Source: Rhodobacteraceae bacterium LMO-JJ12 (GTDB lineage Bacteria > Pseudomonadota > Alphaproteobacteria > Rhodobacterales > Rhodobacteraceae). Taken from it: 64,000 bases of DNA. The position numbers and the translations under genes were made by a program. Where the stretch lies: NCBI GenBank assembly GCA_021555075.1, contig JAKGBX010000001.1:1178001-1242000 (forward strand), read 5' to 3'. Under the pieces are notes generated by a model. The model was not told the origin of the DNA. It saw nothing but the letters and a program-made list of their open reading frames with translations, and ran no database searches. Positions 1 to 9,629 of the stretch are shown here, piece by piece (the stretch's first letter is position 1; each line of letters begins with the position of its first letter).

Positions 1-2351
1 CCACACATTTGCAGGAACCGTTCCAGACGTGCCGAGGAATGTTCCGGCCCTTGCCCTTCATAACCATGCGGCAGCAGCACAACGAGGCCGGACATGCGCA
101 GCCACTTGGCCTCGCCCGAGCTGATGAATTGATCGAACATGATTTGAGCGCCATTGGCGAAATCTCCAAATTGCGCCTCCCAGAGGGTCAGCGCGTTTGG
201 CTCGGCAAGGCTGAAACCATATTCAAAGCCCAACACCGCGTATTCGCTGAGCATCGAGTCGATGACATCGTAGTGCGCCTGCCCTTCGCGGATGTTGTTG
301 AGCGGGTAGTAGCGCTCTTCCGTTTCCTGATCGATAAAGCCCGAATGGCGCTGGGAAAATGTGCCGCGGGTAGAATCCTGGCCCGATAGGCGCACCGGAT
401 AACCCTCAAGCAGCAGCGAGCCGAAGGCCAGAGCCTCGCCCGTGGCCCAGTCGAAATTCTTGCCGCTGTCGAACATCTCTTGCTTGGCATCGAGCAGGCG
501 GCCAACCGTGCGGTGAAGAGGGAAATCATCGGGCGCACGGGTCAGCGCGGTACCGATATCGGCCATGGTCTCGGGTTTGATCGCGGTTTCACCACGATCA
601 TATTCATCCTGGTTGCGCCGGTCGAGATGGCTCCAGCGGCCATCCAGCCAATCGGCCTTGTTGGGCTTGTATTCCTTGCCGGATTCAAACTCATCATTGA
701 GATAGGCTTGAAACGCGGCCTTCATGTCCTCAATCTCGCCCTCGGGGATCAGACCGTCCTGCACCAGACGCTCGGTATAGAGGCTGAGCGTGGTCTTGTG
801 GCGCTTGATGTTCTTATACATCAAGGGGTTGGTGAACATCGGCTCATCGCCTTCGTTATGGCCAAAGCGGCGATAGCAGAAGATGTCGATGACCACGTCC
901 TTGTGGAACTTCTGGCGGAACTCGGTTGCCACCTTGGCGGCATGCACCACCGCTTCGGGGTCGTCACCATTGACATGAAAAATCGGCGCTTCGACCATCA
1001 GTGCAATGTCGGTTGGATAGGGCGACGAGCGGCTGAAATGCGGCGCGGTGGTAAAGCCGATCTGGTTGTTGACGACGATATGGATGGTGCCACCGGTGCG
1101 GTGCCCCTTGAGGCCCGAAAGCCCGAAACATTCGGCCACAACGCCCTGGCCTGCAAAGGCTGCATCGCCGTGCAGCAATACGGGAATGACTTTGGTGCGG
1201 TCCTTGTCGTTGAGCTGTTCCTGTTTGGCGCGCACCTTGCCGATCACTACCGGATTGACCGCTTCGAGGTGGCTTGGGTTGGCGGTCAGGCTGAGGTGGA
1301 CGGTATTGCCGTCAAATTCGCGATCCGAGCTGGCGCCGAGGTGGTATTTCACATCGCCCGAGCCATCGACGTCTTCGGGTTTGAAGCTGCCGCCCTGGAA
1401 CTCGTTAAAAATCGCGCGATAAGGTTTGGCCAGAACATTGGCCAGCACCGAAAGGCGGCCACGGTGCGGCATGCCGATCACCACTTCCTTTGCCCCTAGG
1501 CTGCCGCCGCGCTTGATGATCTGCTCCATCGCCGGGATCAGCGCCTCGCCGCCATCAAGGCCAAAGCGTTTGGTGCCCATGTATTTCACATGCAGGAATT
1601 TCTCAAAGCCCTCGGCCTCGACAAGTTTGTTGAGGATCGCCTTGCGCCCCTCGCGGGTGAAGTTGATTTCCTTGCCGTAACCCTCAATCCGCTCTTTCAG
1701 CCAACCGGCTTCTTCGGGATTGGAAATATGCATGTATTGCAACGCAAACGTGCCGCAATAGGTGCGCTTCACGATATCGGTGATCTGGCGCATTGTTGCG
1801 AAATCGAGCCCCAGAACCTGATCAATGAAAATCGGGCGGTCCATGTCGGCTTCAGTGAAGCCGTATGAGGCCGGGTCAAGTTCGGGATGCGGCGCATTGG
1901 CATGCATGCCAAGCGGGTCGAGATCGGCCACCAGATGACCACGGATGCGGTAGGCCCGGATGATCATCAAAGCGCGGATGCTGTCGAGAACGGCGCGTTT
2001 GACGGCCTCTTCGCTGACCTCGACGCCTTTCTCGGCGGCCTTGTCGGTGATCTTTTTGGCCGCGCCCTTGGCCTCTTCGGGCGGTGCAGCGGGCCAATCG
2101 CCAGTTAACGCATTGGTCAGATCATCATGCGGCATGGGCGGCCAATCGGTGCGCGCCCAAGATGGGCCGGTGGCTTCGGCCTTCACATCGGTTTCGGCAT
2201 CCCCCATCTGCGCGAAAAACAACCGCCACGCTTCATCGACCGCGCTCGGGTCATTGGCATATCGCGCATAAAGTTGCTCGAGATATTCCGCATTATGCCC
2301 CTGCATGAACGAGGAGGCATGGAATTGATCGTTTTGGGGATGGTCGGTCAT
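1..2351 (-). CDS. sucA: 2-oxoglutarate dehydrogenase E1 component (partial, C-terminus outside window)
   Basis: This is the thiamine-diphosphate-dependent E1 subunit of the 2-oxoglutarate dehydrogenase complex, which decarboxylates 2-oxoglutarate and passes the succinyl group to the lipoyl E2 in the TCA cycle. The reading frame opens with ATG at 2351 (MTDHPQNDQFHASSF) and stays open to the left edge, giving about 783 codons of the roughly 985 usual for SucA, so about 200 C-terminal residues are missing. The N-terminus has the typical segment NAEYLEQLYARY, followed by an Ala/Lys-rich linker and RAYRIRGHLVADLDPLG, all characteristic of SucA. It is the last visible gene of the sucC-sucD-sucA transcription unit; sucB and lpd would be expected beyond the edge. 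Family assignment is secure. Confidence 0.95.
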   Translation of the reverse strand, partial: MTDHPQNDQFHASSFMQGHNAEYLEQLYARYANDPSAVDEAWRLFFAQMGDAETDVKAEATGPSWARTDWPPMPHDDLTNALTGDWPAAPPEEAKGAAKKITDKAAEKGVEVSEEAVKRAVLDSIRALMIIRAYRIRGHLVADLDPLGMHANAPHPELDPASYGFTEADMDRPIFIDQVLGLDFATMRQITDIVKRTYCGTFALQYMHISNPEEAGWLKERIEGYGKEINFTREGRKAILNKLVEAEGFEKFLHVKYMGTKRFGLDGGEALIPAMEQIIKRGGSLGAKEVVIGMPHRGRLSVLANVLAKPYRAIFNEFQGGSFKPEDVDGSGDVKYHLGASSDREFDGNTVHLSLTANPSHLEAVNPVVIGKVRAKQEQLNDKDRTKVIPVLLHGDAAFAGQGVVAECFGLSGLKGHRTGGTIHIVVNNQIGFTTAPHFSRSSPYPTDIALMVEAPIFHVNGDDPEAVVHAAKVATEFRQKFHKDVVIDIFCYRRFGHNEGDEPMFTNPLMYKNIKRHKTTLSLYTERLVQDGLIPEGEIEDMKAAFQAYLNDEFESGKEYKPNKADWLDGRWSHLDRRNQDEYDRGETAIKPETMADIGTALTRAPDDFPLHRTVGRLLDAKQEMFDSGKNFDWATGEALAFGSLLLEGYPVRLSGQDSTRGTFSQRHSGFIDQETEERYYPLNNIREGQAHYDVIDSMLSEYAVLGFEYGFSLAEPNALTLWEAQFGDFANGAQIMFDQFISSGEAKWLRMSGLVVLLPHGYEGQGPEHSSARLERFLQMC

Positions 2352-2392
2352 TTAGGCACCTCTAAAGCGACGTGAACCGTTTCTGATACGAG

Positions 2393-2420
2393 GATGGGCC
2401 GGGAACCGTCCCGGCCCATC
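2393..2420 (-). other. Intercistronic hairpin between sucD and sucA
   Basis: A perfect 11-bp inverted repeat (2393-2403 with 2410-2420, 6-nt loop) lies between the sucD stop and the sucA start. No U-tract follows on the minus strand, so it looks more like an mRNA-stability or processing hairpin, or a partial attenuator, than an intrinsic terminator. Confidence 0.6.
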
Positions 2421-2427
2421 ATTTGAT

Positions 2428-3309
2428 TTACCCAATCGCTTCCATTACCGCCTTGCCCAGATCGGCGGGGCTATCGGCCACCACGATCCCGGCGCTGCGC
2501 ATGGCTTCGATCTTGTCCTCGGCACCACCTTTGCCACCCGCAACAATCGCGCCGGCGTGGCCCATGCGGCGGCCCGCAGGAGCGGTGCGTCCAGCAATAA
2601 AGCCTGCGGTCGGTTTCCAACGGCCCTTTTTCTTCTCGTCGGCGAGGAACTGCGCGGCTTCTTCTTCTGCCGAGCCACCAATTTCGCCGATCATGATGAT
2701 GCTTTGGGTCTCATCATCGGCCAGGAACCATTCCAGCACGTCGATATGCTCGGTTCCTTTGATCGGGTCGCCGCCAATGCCCACGGCTGTGGACTGACCC
2801 AGACCCAGATCGGTGGTCTGCTTGACCGCCTCATAAGTCAGCGTGCCTGAGCGGCTGAGAACACCACACGAGCCGCGCTTGTGGATGTGGCCGGGCATGA
2901 TGCCGATCTTGCAGGCGTCAGGCGTGATTACACCGGGACAGTTCGGGCCGATCAGGCGGCTTGTTGAGCCTTCGAGCGCACGCTTTACCTTCATCATGTC
3001 AAGCACCGGGATGCCTTCGGTGATGCACACGATCACTTCCATCTGGGCGTCAATCGCCTCAAGGATACTGTCGGCGGCGAAGGGCGGGGGAACATAGATG
3101 ACGGTAGCGTTGGCTTCGGTCACGGCCTTGGCTTCGTGTACCGAGTTAAAGACCGGCAGGTCGAGATGGGTCTGACCACCTTTGCCGGGCGTCACGCCGC
3201 CAACCATCTTGGTGCCATATGCGATGGCTTGTTCGGTGTGGAATGTACCCTGAGAACCGGTAAGGCCCTGACAGATCACTTTGGTGTTTTCGTCGATGAG
3301 GACTGCCAT
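2428..3309 (-). CDS. sucD: Succinyl-CoA ligase (ADP/GDP-forming) alpha subunit
   Basis: The alpha subunit of succinyl-CoA synthetase binds CoA and carries the phosphohistidine used in substrate-level phosphorylation in the TCA cycle. The product is 293 aa, the normal length. The N-terminus [18 protein letters not shown] and the following [16 protein letters not shown] match the CoA-binding Rossmann domain, and the C-terminal segment [14 protein letters not shown] contains the active-site histidine. I chose ATG 3309 because it has an upstream AAAGGGAG ribosome-binding site and gives the canonical start; a longer in-frame extension to 3606 has no family support. It precedes sucA by 76 bp. Unusually, it does not directly follow sucC: about 1.1 kb with small ORFs lies between them. 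Confidence 0.96.
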   Translation of the reverse strand: MAVLIDENTKVICQGLTGSQGTFHTEQAIAYGTKMVGGVTPGKGGQTHLDLPVFNSVHEAKAVTEANATVIYVPPPFAADSILEAIDAQMEVIVCITEGIPVLDMMKVKRALEGSTSRLIGPNCPGVITPDACKIGIMPGHIHKRGSCGVLSRSGTLTYEAVKQTTDLGLGQSTAVGIGGDPIKGTEHIDVLEWFLADDETQSIIMIGEIGGSAEEEAAQFLADEKKKGRWKPTAGFIAGRTAPAGRRMGHAGAIVAGGKGGAEDKIEAMRSAGIVVADSPADLGKAVMEAIG

Positions 3310-3379
3310 TTGTGGCGTGCTCCCTTTTCGTTTGGTTGTCTGTTTGCGTGCAAAGTTTGATATGGAGTTTCCGCGCCTG

Positions 3380-3919
3380 TTATTCGTAAAGTTGTCTGAA
3401 ACCGATGGCGAGGACGATGCCGCTGTCTGTGTTCCATCTGAGCGAGACCGCTTGGTGCATTTGGCCAGGATAGCTGGCGACCCAATCATGCCCATCAACA
3501 TGCGGGGAAGGATCGTCAGATACCTGATCGATGTGATTTGGATGGGTGGCTTTGAAAGTTGGACCGACCTGACCTTCCAAGACCTTGTAATACTCATGCG
3601 TTCCAATGGCTGCAGGAAGCATCAGGGCGCAGGCGATTTCATCAACCTTGCGGTTCAGCACCAGCGAAGCGCCGCCGGGTGTGCCGTATACCACGCTGCC
3701 CTCCTGAGCTACGGTGACAGGCAATTTCGCACCCTCGAACACGGCAATCGCCTCGGCATATTCAGCGTCAAAATCGAGCGTGTTGAACATGCAGGCCTGA
3801 GACATGGCCGCACCCGTGAGAAAGGGATTTGCAAAACCGTCTTGCGCAAGGGCGGCAGTTGTCGAGATGCCGAAACCCATCGCAGTTGCGAGCAAGTGTC
3901 TAAGAGTCATCCAATTCAT
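3380..3919 (-). CDS. Small secreted protein of unknown function, between sucC and sucD
   Basis: I do not recognise a family. With the start at 3919 ([16 protein letters not shown]) the 179-aa product has a clear Sec signal peptide ending near ALA-Q at residue 26, followed by a mature domain of about 150 residues without membrane segments. It has two internal cysteines and a His/Asp-rich stretch (SPHVDGHDW). ATG 3919 or the in-frame ATG 3910 are both possible; an AAGGA-type site precedes 3919. The gene sits inside the suc operon, about 70 bp upstream of sucD, and is probably co-transcribed with it. A periplasmic protein with this placement is unexpected and may be a lineage-specific insertion. 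The existence of the gene is well supported; its role is unknown. Confidence 0.75.
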   Translation of the reverse strand: MNWMTLRHLLATAMGFGISTTAALAQDGFANPFLTGAAMSQACMFNTLDFDAEYAEAIAVFEGAKLPVTVAQEGSVVYGTPGGASLVLNRKVDEIACALMLPAAIGTHEYYKVLEGQVGPTFKATHPNHIDQVSDDPSPHVDGHDWVASYPGQMHQAVSLRWNTDSGIVLAIGFRQLYE

Positions 3920-3971
3920 CCTTTTCCTTGCGTCGCGGTAGCCGTGGTGCATGGTGGTGAAAATGCCCATT

Positions 3972-4070
3972 CTAGGCCTCATTCCGTGACTGTCTCACGC
4001 TGTTCAACGCAGCAACTTTGAGGTCATCTGCCGCGATCACCTTGTTGTTTTTCTCGATAACTACGGCCAT
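3972..4070 (-). pseudogene. Chimeric relic ORF with SucD-like start and SucC-like tail
   Basis: A 32-codon ORF begins [18 protein letters not shown]. Its first 11 or so residues resemble the start of SucD ([12 protein letters not shown]), and VIAADDLK is identical to a stretch near the C-terminus of SucC; the DNA around 4020-4046 also resembles the sucC 3' end at about 4448-4475. It then runs into unrelated sequence and stops at 3972. I read it as scar sequence from duplication or rearrangement at a sucC/sucD junction, not as a functional gene. A purine-rich stretch (GGGAAAG) upstream means translation cannot be excluded. Confidence 0.55.
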
Positions 4071-4094
4071 TTAAGCTTTCCCATGTTTCTTGTT

Positions 4095-4370
4095 CTACCC
4101 GAAGGCGGAGTGAGATTTGCGTTTCCATAACCACCGGCTGCTCAGACTGGACAGAATGTGCCCGAATGCAGCGATTATAAAGAACGCAATTGAGTAAAGG
4201 GCGAGGCCGGCATAGTCGGGCGCATTTGGCACGAATAAAACGGCGCGTAGCGTGAGCGCTGCGATGATTCCCAGTTGTCCCATCAAAACATATTTCGTCC
4301 ATTGCGGGCGGCCGAGCACGATTGTCACAATGTGGCCTCCGAAATAGAGAACGAAAATGGCCCAACTCAT
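4095..4370 (-). CDS. Small integral membrane protein, unknown function
   Basis: From the methionine at 4370 ([19 protein letters not shown]) the predicted product is 91 aa with about three hydrophobic helices: one at the N-terminus, one around [13 protein letters not shown], and one around [14 protein letters not shown]. It ends in a basic tail ([13 protein letters not shown]). No catalytic motif or family is apparent. An upstream in-frame extension to 4463 would overlap the sucC 3' end and is poorly supported. The ribosome-binding site is weak. The gene lies just after sucC in the same orientation and so interrupts the sucC-sucD pair. The repeated hydrophobic pattern argues that it is real. 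Confidence 0.6.
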   Translation of the reverse strand: MSWAIFVLYFGGHIVTIVLGRPQWTKYVLMGQLGIIAALTLRAVLFVPNAPDYAGLALYSIAFFIIAAFGHILSSLSSRWLWKRKSHSAFG

Positions 4371-4404
4371 CCAAGCTGGTGATGGGAGAACCGGAAACAA
4401 TGCG

Positions 4405-5598
4405 TTACCCCTTAACCGCCTTGACGATCTTCTGGGCGCCATCCTTGAGGTCATCCGCCGCAATCACGTTCAAGCCGGAGTTCTGGATGATGGCTTTGCC
4501 CTCGGCCACGTTGGTGCCTTCCAGACGCACCACCAGCGGCACTTTGAGGCCGACCTCTTTCACAGCCGCCACAACGCCCTCGGCAATCACATCACAGCGC
4601 ATGATGCCGCCGAAGATGTTGACCAGAATGCCTTTGACCTGCGGGTCAGAGGTGATGATCTTGAAAGCCTCGGTCACCTTCTCTTTGGTGGCGCCACCAC
4701 CAACATCGAGGAAGTTGGCAGGTTCGGCACCATAAAGCTTGATGATGTCCATCGTCGCCATGGCAAGGCCGGCACCGTTGACCATACAGCCGATTTCGCC
4801 ATCTAGAGCGATATAGTTGAGGTCATATTTGGAGGCTTCAAGCTCCTTGGGGTCTTCCTCGGAGGTGTCGCGCAGCTCGGCAATGTCGGCATGGCGATAA
4901 ATCGCGTTGCCGTCAAAGCTGACCTTGGCGTCCAGTACCTTGAGACTGCCCTTGTCGGTGACGATCAGCGGGTTGATCTCAAGCATCTCCATGTCTTTTT
5001 CAAGGAACGCTTTATAGAGTGTGCCCATCAGCGAAACGCATTGCTTGACCTGCTGACCGGTGAGGCCAAGGGCAAAGGCGATGCGGCGACCATGGAACGC
5101 CTGATAACCGGTGGCGGGATCAACGCTGAACGAAAGGATCTTTTCCGGTGTCGAAGCGGCGACTTCTTCGATGTCCATGCCGCCCTCGGTCGAGCAGACA
5201 AATGACACGCGGCTGCTCTGGCGATCAACCAGAAGGGCGAGGTAGAGTTCGCTCTCGATGCCCGAACCATCTTCGATATAGATCCGGTTGACCTGCTTGC
5301 CTACCGGGCCGGTCTGATGCGTCACAAGCGTGCGTCCCAGCATCCGCTTGGCTTCTTCGGCGGCTTCTTCGACCGATTTGGCCAGACGCACGCCGCCTTT
5401 TTCGCCAGCATCGGCTTCCTTGAAGTGGCCCTTGCCACGGCCGCCCGCATGAATTTGCGCCTTGACCACCCAGAGCGGGCCGTCCATCTCGCCGGCTGCA
5501 GTCTTGGCGTCTTCCGCTCGGGTCACAACGCGTCCGTCGGACACCGGGGCGCCATAGGAGCGAAGAAGAGCCTTCGCCTGGTATTCATGGATATTCAT
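4405..5598 (-). CDS. sucC: Succinyl-CoA ligase (ADP-forming) beta subunit
   Basis: The beta subunit of succinyl-CoA synthetase contributes the nucleotide-binding ATP-grasp domain and the succinate site. The 397-aa product has the standard start [19 protein letters not shown], the ATP-grasp part in the N-terminal two thirds ([25 protein letters not shown]), and the C-terminal ligase domain ([15 protein letters not shown]). It ends [21 protein letters not shown]-stop. It is the first gene of the suc operon, and the 230-bp upstream region holds a pair of palindromic operator-like sites. Its usual partner sucD lies more than 1 kb downstream instead of adjacent. Confidence 0.97.
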   Translation of the reverse strand: MNIHEYQAKALLRSYGAPVSDGRVVTRAEDAKTAAGEMDGPLWVVKAQIHAGGRGKGHFKEADAGEKGGVRLAKSVEEAAEEAKRMLGRTLVTHQTGPVGKQVNRIYIEDGSGIESELYLALLVDRQSSRVSFVCSTEGGMDIEEVAASTPEKILSFSVDPATGYQAFHGRRIAFALGLTGQQVKQCVSLMGTLYKAFLEKDMEMLEINPLIVTDKGSLKVLDAKVSFDGNAIYRHADIAELRDTSEEDPKELEASKYDLNYIALDGEIGCMVNGAGLAMATMDIIKLYGAEPANFLDVGGGATKEKVTEAFKIITSDPQVKGILVNIFGGIMRCDVIAEGVVAAVKEVGLKVPLVVRLEGTNVAEGKAIIQNSGLNVIAADDLKDGAQKIVKAVKG

Positions 5599-5706
5599 CG
5601 GGCTTACCTGTTGGTTGCTTCTCGTCTAGGTGCTAGTGGCATATGGTTTGCGCAAAGCTAAGCATTATCCCAAAGAAAACGGCAATTTGTTGCTTTTTAG
5701 TGTATT

Positions 5707-5737
5707 TGTGATCACAGCGGGAAATCGTGTGATCACA
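5707..5737. promoter_or_regulatory. Paired palindromic operator sites upstream of sucC
   Basis: Two perfect copies of the palindrome TGTGATCACA lie at 5707-5716 and 5728-5737, exactly 21 bp apart start to start, or about two helical turns, on the same DNA face. They are 109-139 bp upstream of the sucC start. The same two-site arrangement with the same spacing occurs upstream of sdhC. This is the geometry expected for cooperative binding of a dimeric repressor or activator. I infer a common regulator but cannot name it from sequence. Confidence 0.7.
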
Positions 5738-5831
5738 TGCGCATCGCCAAAGCGGCCATTCTATTCGCGACAAGAATCATTGGCGATGCATCACAATATG
5801 GCGTGCGCGCGTTGCAGGGTGCTTTTCGGGA

Positions 5832-7358
5832 TCAATTGAAAAACACTGAGAATACGCCACCACGTCCGCGCGCCAGACGGTCGAACGCCTGCCAGCGTTG
5901 CGGCGTGATCATCGGGCCTCTGGCGCTGTGTGCAAAAAATCCGATACCATGGATCGCTTCGATCAGGTCGATCGGTGTCGGATAGCGTTCGTAATGCGCC
6001 AAGCTGATGCCATACCCGGCGGGCAGCATCGGATGCGGAATCAACAGGCGTCCGGTCAACACCGCCTCGGCATCGTCCAGCACGCCTTGCCATGCATCGA
6101 CCATGCCGGGGTCCATCTCGATCGGTAGGGCAGGGGTCTGGCGGGCGTTGGGAATCCATTCACGGTCATCATCCGTCTCGGCTTCGATCATGGTCCAGAG
6201 CTTGCGGTTCTCGGCGAGCATGGAGCGCCAATGGGTCATCGCGGCCTGTATGTGCGCCGCGTCGGGTTGCTGTTTCAATGCCGCCACCAGCACATAGATC
6301 GCGTCTAATGTCGGGCGAAAGTTTCCGATCTGGCGCCTCATATCACCGCCGCCACCGGGCAACTTGGCCTCGGCAGAGCGCAATTCGCCCCGCACCAGGC
6401 GTTGGGCGCGGGCGAGTTGGCTTTGTTCATGACGCATCGGGCCGAGGTTTGTCTGCAGGGCTTTGATCTGTGAATTGATCTCGTCACGCTTGCCCCGGTT
6501 TTCGGGCTTGTTCTTGTCTTTGCGCAGGTCACGGATTTCATCGTCGATCGGCTTGCGTGCTTCACGCAGGGCCTTGATTTCGGTATCAAAACGCGCCTCT
6601 TCGGCCTTCAGCGCGGCGATTTCTGCCGTCACTTCGGCAAGATTGTAATACTCCGGCAGGCGCGGTGCCTGTTTCAACGCCTCGCGCCCCTCGGCCAGAC
6701 GGGCGAAAATTGGCGTCGGATCAAACGCCATGTAGAGATTGCCAAAACCCGAAAGCATATGGCTATAGGCGGTCAGCCAGGCGTGGTCGGCCGCATCAAA
6801 GCGCACCTCAAAGCGCGGCATGCCCTCTTTGGCCATGTCACGCATTGCCCCGCGACCCAGCAATATCGGCCCCAGCATTTCAGTTGCGCTTTCGCCCTTA
6901 TCCCGGCGCGCGTTGAGATTGACATCAAACCAGATATCGCCCAGTGCCAGCACAAAGGGTTCAACCCCCGCCGCTTCCGCCTCTTGCAGCGTCGCGCGCA
7001 CGTCGTCCATATCGGTGAGGAAGGTCTTGATAACGTTGCTCAGCGTTTCCGGCCCCGCCGGTTTCGCCGCAGGATTGCCGCGCCCGTTCACCCGCAAACG
7101 CAGCAACGGCATGTTGAGCGTATTATCGCCGAGGCCATATTCGTAACGTGTCTGAAGGCTTTTCTCGACCGCGCGCAGCGTCTTGAGCGCGCCCATTTCA
7201 AACAGGTTGGCATCGCCGCGCGCTTCAAGCGTTGCAATCTGCCCGTCGAGCCCGCGCAGCGCCAGTTCGCTTTGCGCTTCGGTCTGCGCCGCGATGGGTG
7301 TCGACAATATTGCGCTGATGGCCGCGATGGCGCTTGTTCGTTTCAATTTTCCAAACAT
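5832..7358 (-). CDS. Exported coiled-coil protein of unknown function
   Basis: The 508-aa product starts at ATG 7358 (MFGKLKRTSAIAAISAIL), preceded by a CAGGTGG ribosome-binding site, and has a signal peptide ending near PIAAQ. A charged central part, roughly residues 245-355 (EIAALKAEEARFDTEIKAL and following), is strongly predicted by eye to form a coiled coil with Lys/Glu/Arg-rich heptads. The flanking domains contain many Trp/Tyr residues and no motif I recognise. No membrane helix follows the signal peptide, so a periplasmic location is likely. It stands alone on the minus strand between mdh and the sucC operon. The gene is convincing but its function is unknown. Confidence 0.8.
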   Translation of the reverse strand: MFGKLKRTSAIAAISAILSTPIAAQTEAQSELALRGLDGQIATLEARGDANLFEMGALKTLRAVEKSLQTRYEYGLGDNTLNMPLLRLRVNGRGNPAAKPAGPETLSNVIKTFLTDMDDVRATLQEAEAAGVEPFVLALGDIWFDVNLNARRDKGESATEMLGPILLGRGAMRDMAKEGMPRFEVRFDAADHAWLTAYSHMLSGFGNLYMAFDPTPIFARLAEGREALKQAPRLPEYYNLAEVTAEIAALKAEEARFDTEIKALREARKPIDDEIRDLRKDKNKPENRGKRDEINSQIKALQTNLGPMRHEQSQLARAQRLVRGELRSAEAKLPGGGGDMRRQIGNFRPTLDAIYVLVAALKQQPDAAHIQAAMTHWRSMLAENRKLWTMIEAETDDDREWIPNARQTPALPIEMDPGMVDAWQGVLDDAEAVLTGRLLIPHPMLPAGYGISLAHYERYPTPIDLIEAIHGIGFFAHSARGPMITPQRWQAFDRLARGRGGVFSVFFN

Positions 7359-7480
7359 GATAAACCACCTGTTGCATTCACGAATCCGTCGAGTCCGCCG
7401 CCCAATCAACGCAACAATGGCCCGAGGTGCAGGGATTGTTCAACCCGACGCCGCCTTTCTCCAATCATTGAGCCAAAGAA

Positions 7481-7510
7481 AAAGGCACCGGGTTGGCGGC
7501 CGGTGCCTTT
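7481..7510 (-). terminator. Intrinsic terminator of mdh
   Basis: An 11-bp perfect stem (7481-7491 with 7500-7510, 8-nt loop) lies 26 bp downstream of the mdh stop codon. On the minus strand it ends in a T-rich run (TTTTTCTTT), as expected for a Rho-independent terminator. Confidence 0.8.
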
Positions 7511-7535
7511 CAAAAATTTCTTTGCTGTGGCTTGT

Positions 7536-8585
<1,050 letters not shown>

Positions 8586-8633
8586 TCACCACGGACGTCA
8601 AAGCGCCCGGACAGGCGCAAGACCACACAAAAA

Positions 8634-8658
8634 GGCCGCCCCGGGGAAAGGGGCGGCC
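8634..8658 (-). terminator. Intrinsic terminator of the PRC-barrel gene
   Basis: A 9-bp all-GC stem (8634-8642 with 8650-8658, 7-nt loop) is followed on the minus strand by TTTTTGTG. It lies 75 bp downstream of the PRC-barrel gene stop and upstream of mdh, so the two genes are separate transcription units. Confidence 0.85.
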
Positions 8659-8732
8659 GATATCGGGCAGGCTGTGGGACAATCGGCCGCGCGGGGAGGC
8701 GCACGCAGGACGGACCCGCCCGAATGCTGCTA

Positions 8733-9629
8733 TCACTGCGACGTATACTCAGGCTGTGCCTTCAGGCTCTCTTCTGTGGCATCCATGTAGACGCGTAGTT
8801 CGTCACTATCTTGGCCCTTGAGGATCTGAAGCTTCTCAAAGTCCACGGCCACAGGCTTTTCGCCCATCCCGAGGAACCCGCCAACATCGACAATCGCGTG
8901 GGTCAACTTACCTTCGTCGATCACCAGGTTTGAGATCTCGCCGAGATCTTCATCGTTGGCGCCGTAGACTCGTGAACCTTGCAACTGTTCGGCGTTGATT
9001 TGCTGCGCATCGCTCATCTGCACCTCATCATAGCCGTCGCGGTTGACCTGGGGCCGCTGTAGCGCCGGCACCATCGGGGTATCGCTGCTATCGCTATTCA
9101 TGCTGGCGGTATCGCTGCTTTCGTTATTCAAGGTACCGGTGGCGTTATTATCGGTATTCATGCTGGCGGTATTGTCATGCTCTGCAGTCATGCCTGTTTG
9201 ACGCTCGTATTGTGGGATCGATTCGAGCTGTTCCTTCGAGGCATTAACCACCAGGAAACGGTCGTCGGGATTGTCCTCTTCATGTAGAACGCGGATGGAG
9301 TCCATCTTGATGGCAACATTATGTTCGCCCATCCCGAGGAAGCCGCCGATACCCAGTATTACGGCCTCGACCTGTCCCTCCTTGGAGATGATCAGATCGT
9401 TGACTTCGCCAATATCATCCCATTCGCGCTCGGCGTCGGCATTTACTGTCGACCAGTTGTCATAGTCGGTTTCAGCGCGATAGATCCGCATCCCAATCAG
9501 GTCGGAGCCATAGAATTGACCCGCTTGGGGTTCCATTGCCGCGCTCCAATCCATGGCCATGTGGGATTCGGCGATTGCCGCGGTCCCGAGAGTCAGGGCG
9601 AGAGCGGTCGTTGTCAGAAAACGTTTCAT
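8733..9629 (-). CDS. Exported protein with two PRC-barrel domains
   Basis: The 298-aa product starts at ATG 9629 (GGAGAG site upstream) with signal peptide MKRFLTTTALALTLGTAAIA. Two PRC-barrel-like domains follow. The first, around residues 40-130, contains DIGEVNDLIISKEG and GIGGFLGMGEHNV. The second, around residues 205-285, contains DLGEISNLVIDEGK and VGGFLGMGEKPV. The duplicated GGFLGMGE motif shows they are related by domain duplication. A low-complexity Asn/Ser/Thr/Asp linker between them includes repeated TASMN units encoded by a 60-bp DNA period. PRC-barrels mediate protein interaction in photosynthetic reaction centre H subunits and RNA-processing proteins; this periplasmic double form has no defined role. 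Similar proteins are often linked to envelope stress, but that is inference. Confidence 0.85.
   Translation of the reverse strand: MKRFLTTTALALTLGTAAIAESHMAMDWSAAMEPQAGQFYGSDLIGMRIYRAETDYDNWSTVNADAEREWDDIGEVNDLIISKEGQVEAVILGIGGFLGMGEHNVAIKMDSIRVLHEEDNPDDRFLVVNASKEQLESIPQYERQTGMTAEHDNTASMNTDNNATGTLNNESSDTASMNSDSSDTPMVPALQRPQVNRDGYDEVQMSDAQQINAEQLQGSRVYGANDEDLGEISNLVIDEGKLTHAIVDVGGFLGMGEKPVAVDFEKLQILKGQDSDELRVYMDATEESLKAQPEYTSQ
9095..9172. repeat. Short in-frame direct repeat inside the PRC-barrel gene
   Basis: An 18-bp identical sequence occurs at 9095-9112 and 9155-9172, exactly 60 bp apart. This preserves frame and encodes the repeated TASMN segment of the interdomain linker. It is a potential site of slippage or length variation. 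Confidence 0.75.

Noticed and set aside
480-1499. Plus-strand ORF of 339 codons
   Set aside because: It is antisense to sucA, whose minus-strand translation is unmistakable; the predicted protein has no family features and is typical of GC-rich shadow ORFs.
3310-3606. 99-residue N-terminal extension of sucD
   Set aside because: It is out of character with the SucD family, and a strong ribosome-binding site precedes ATG 3309.
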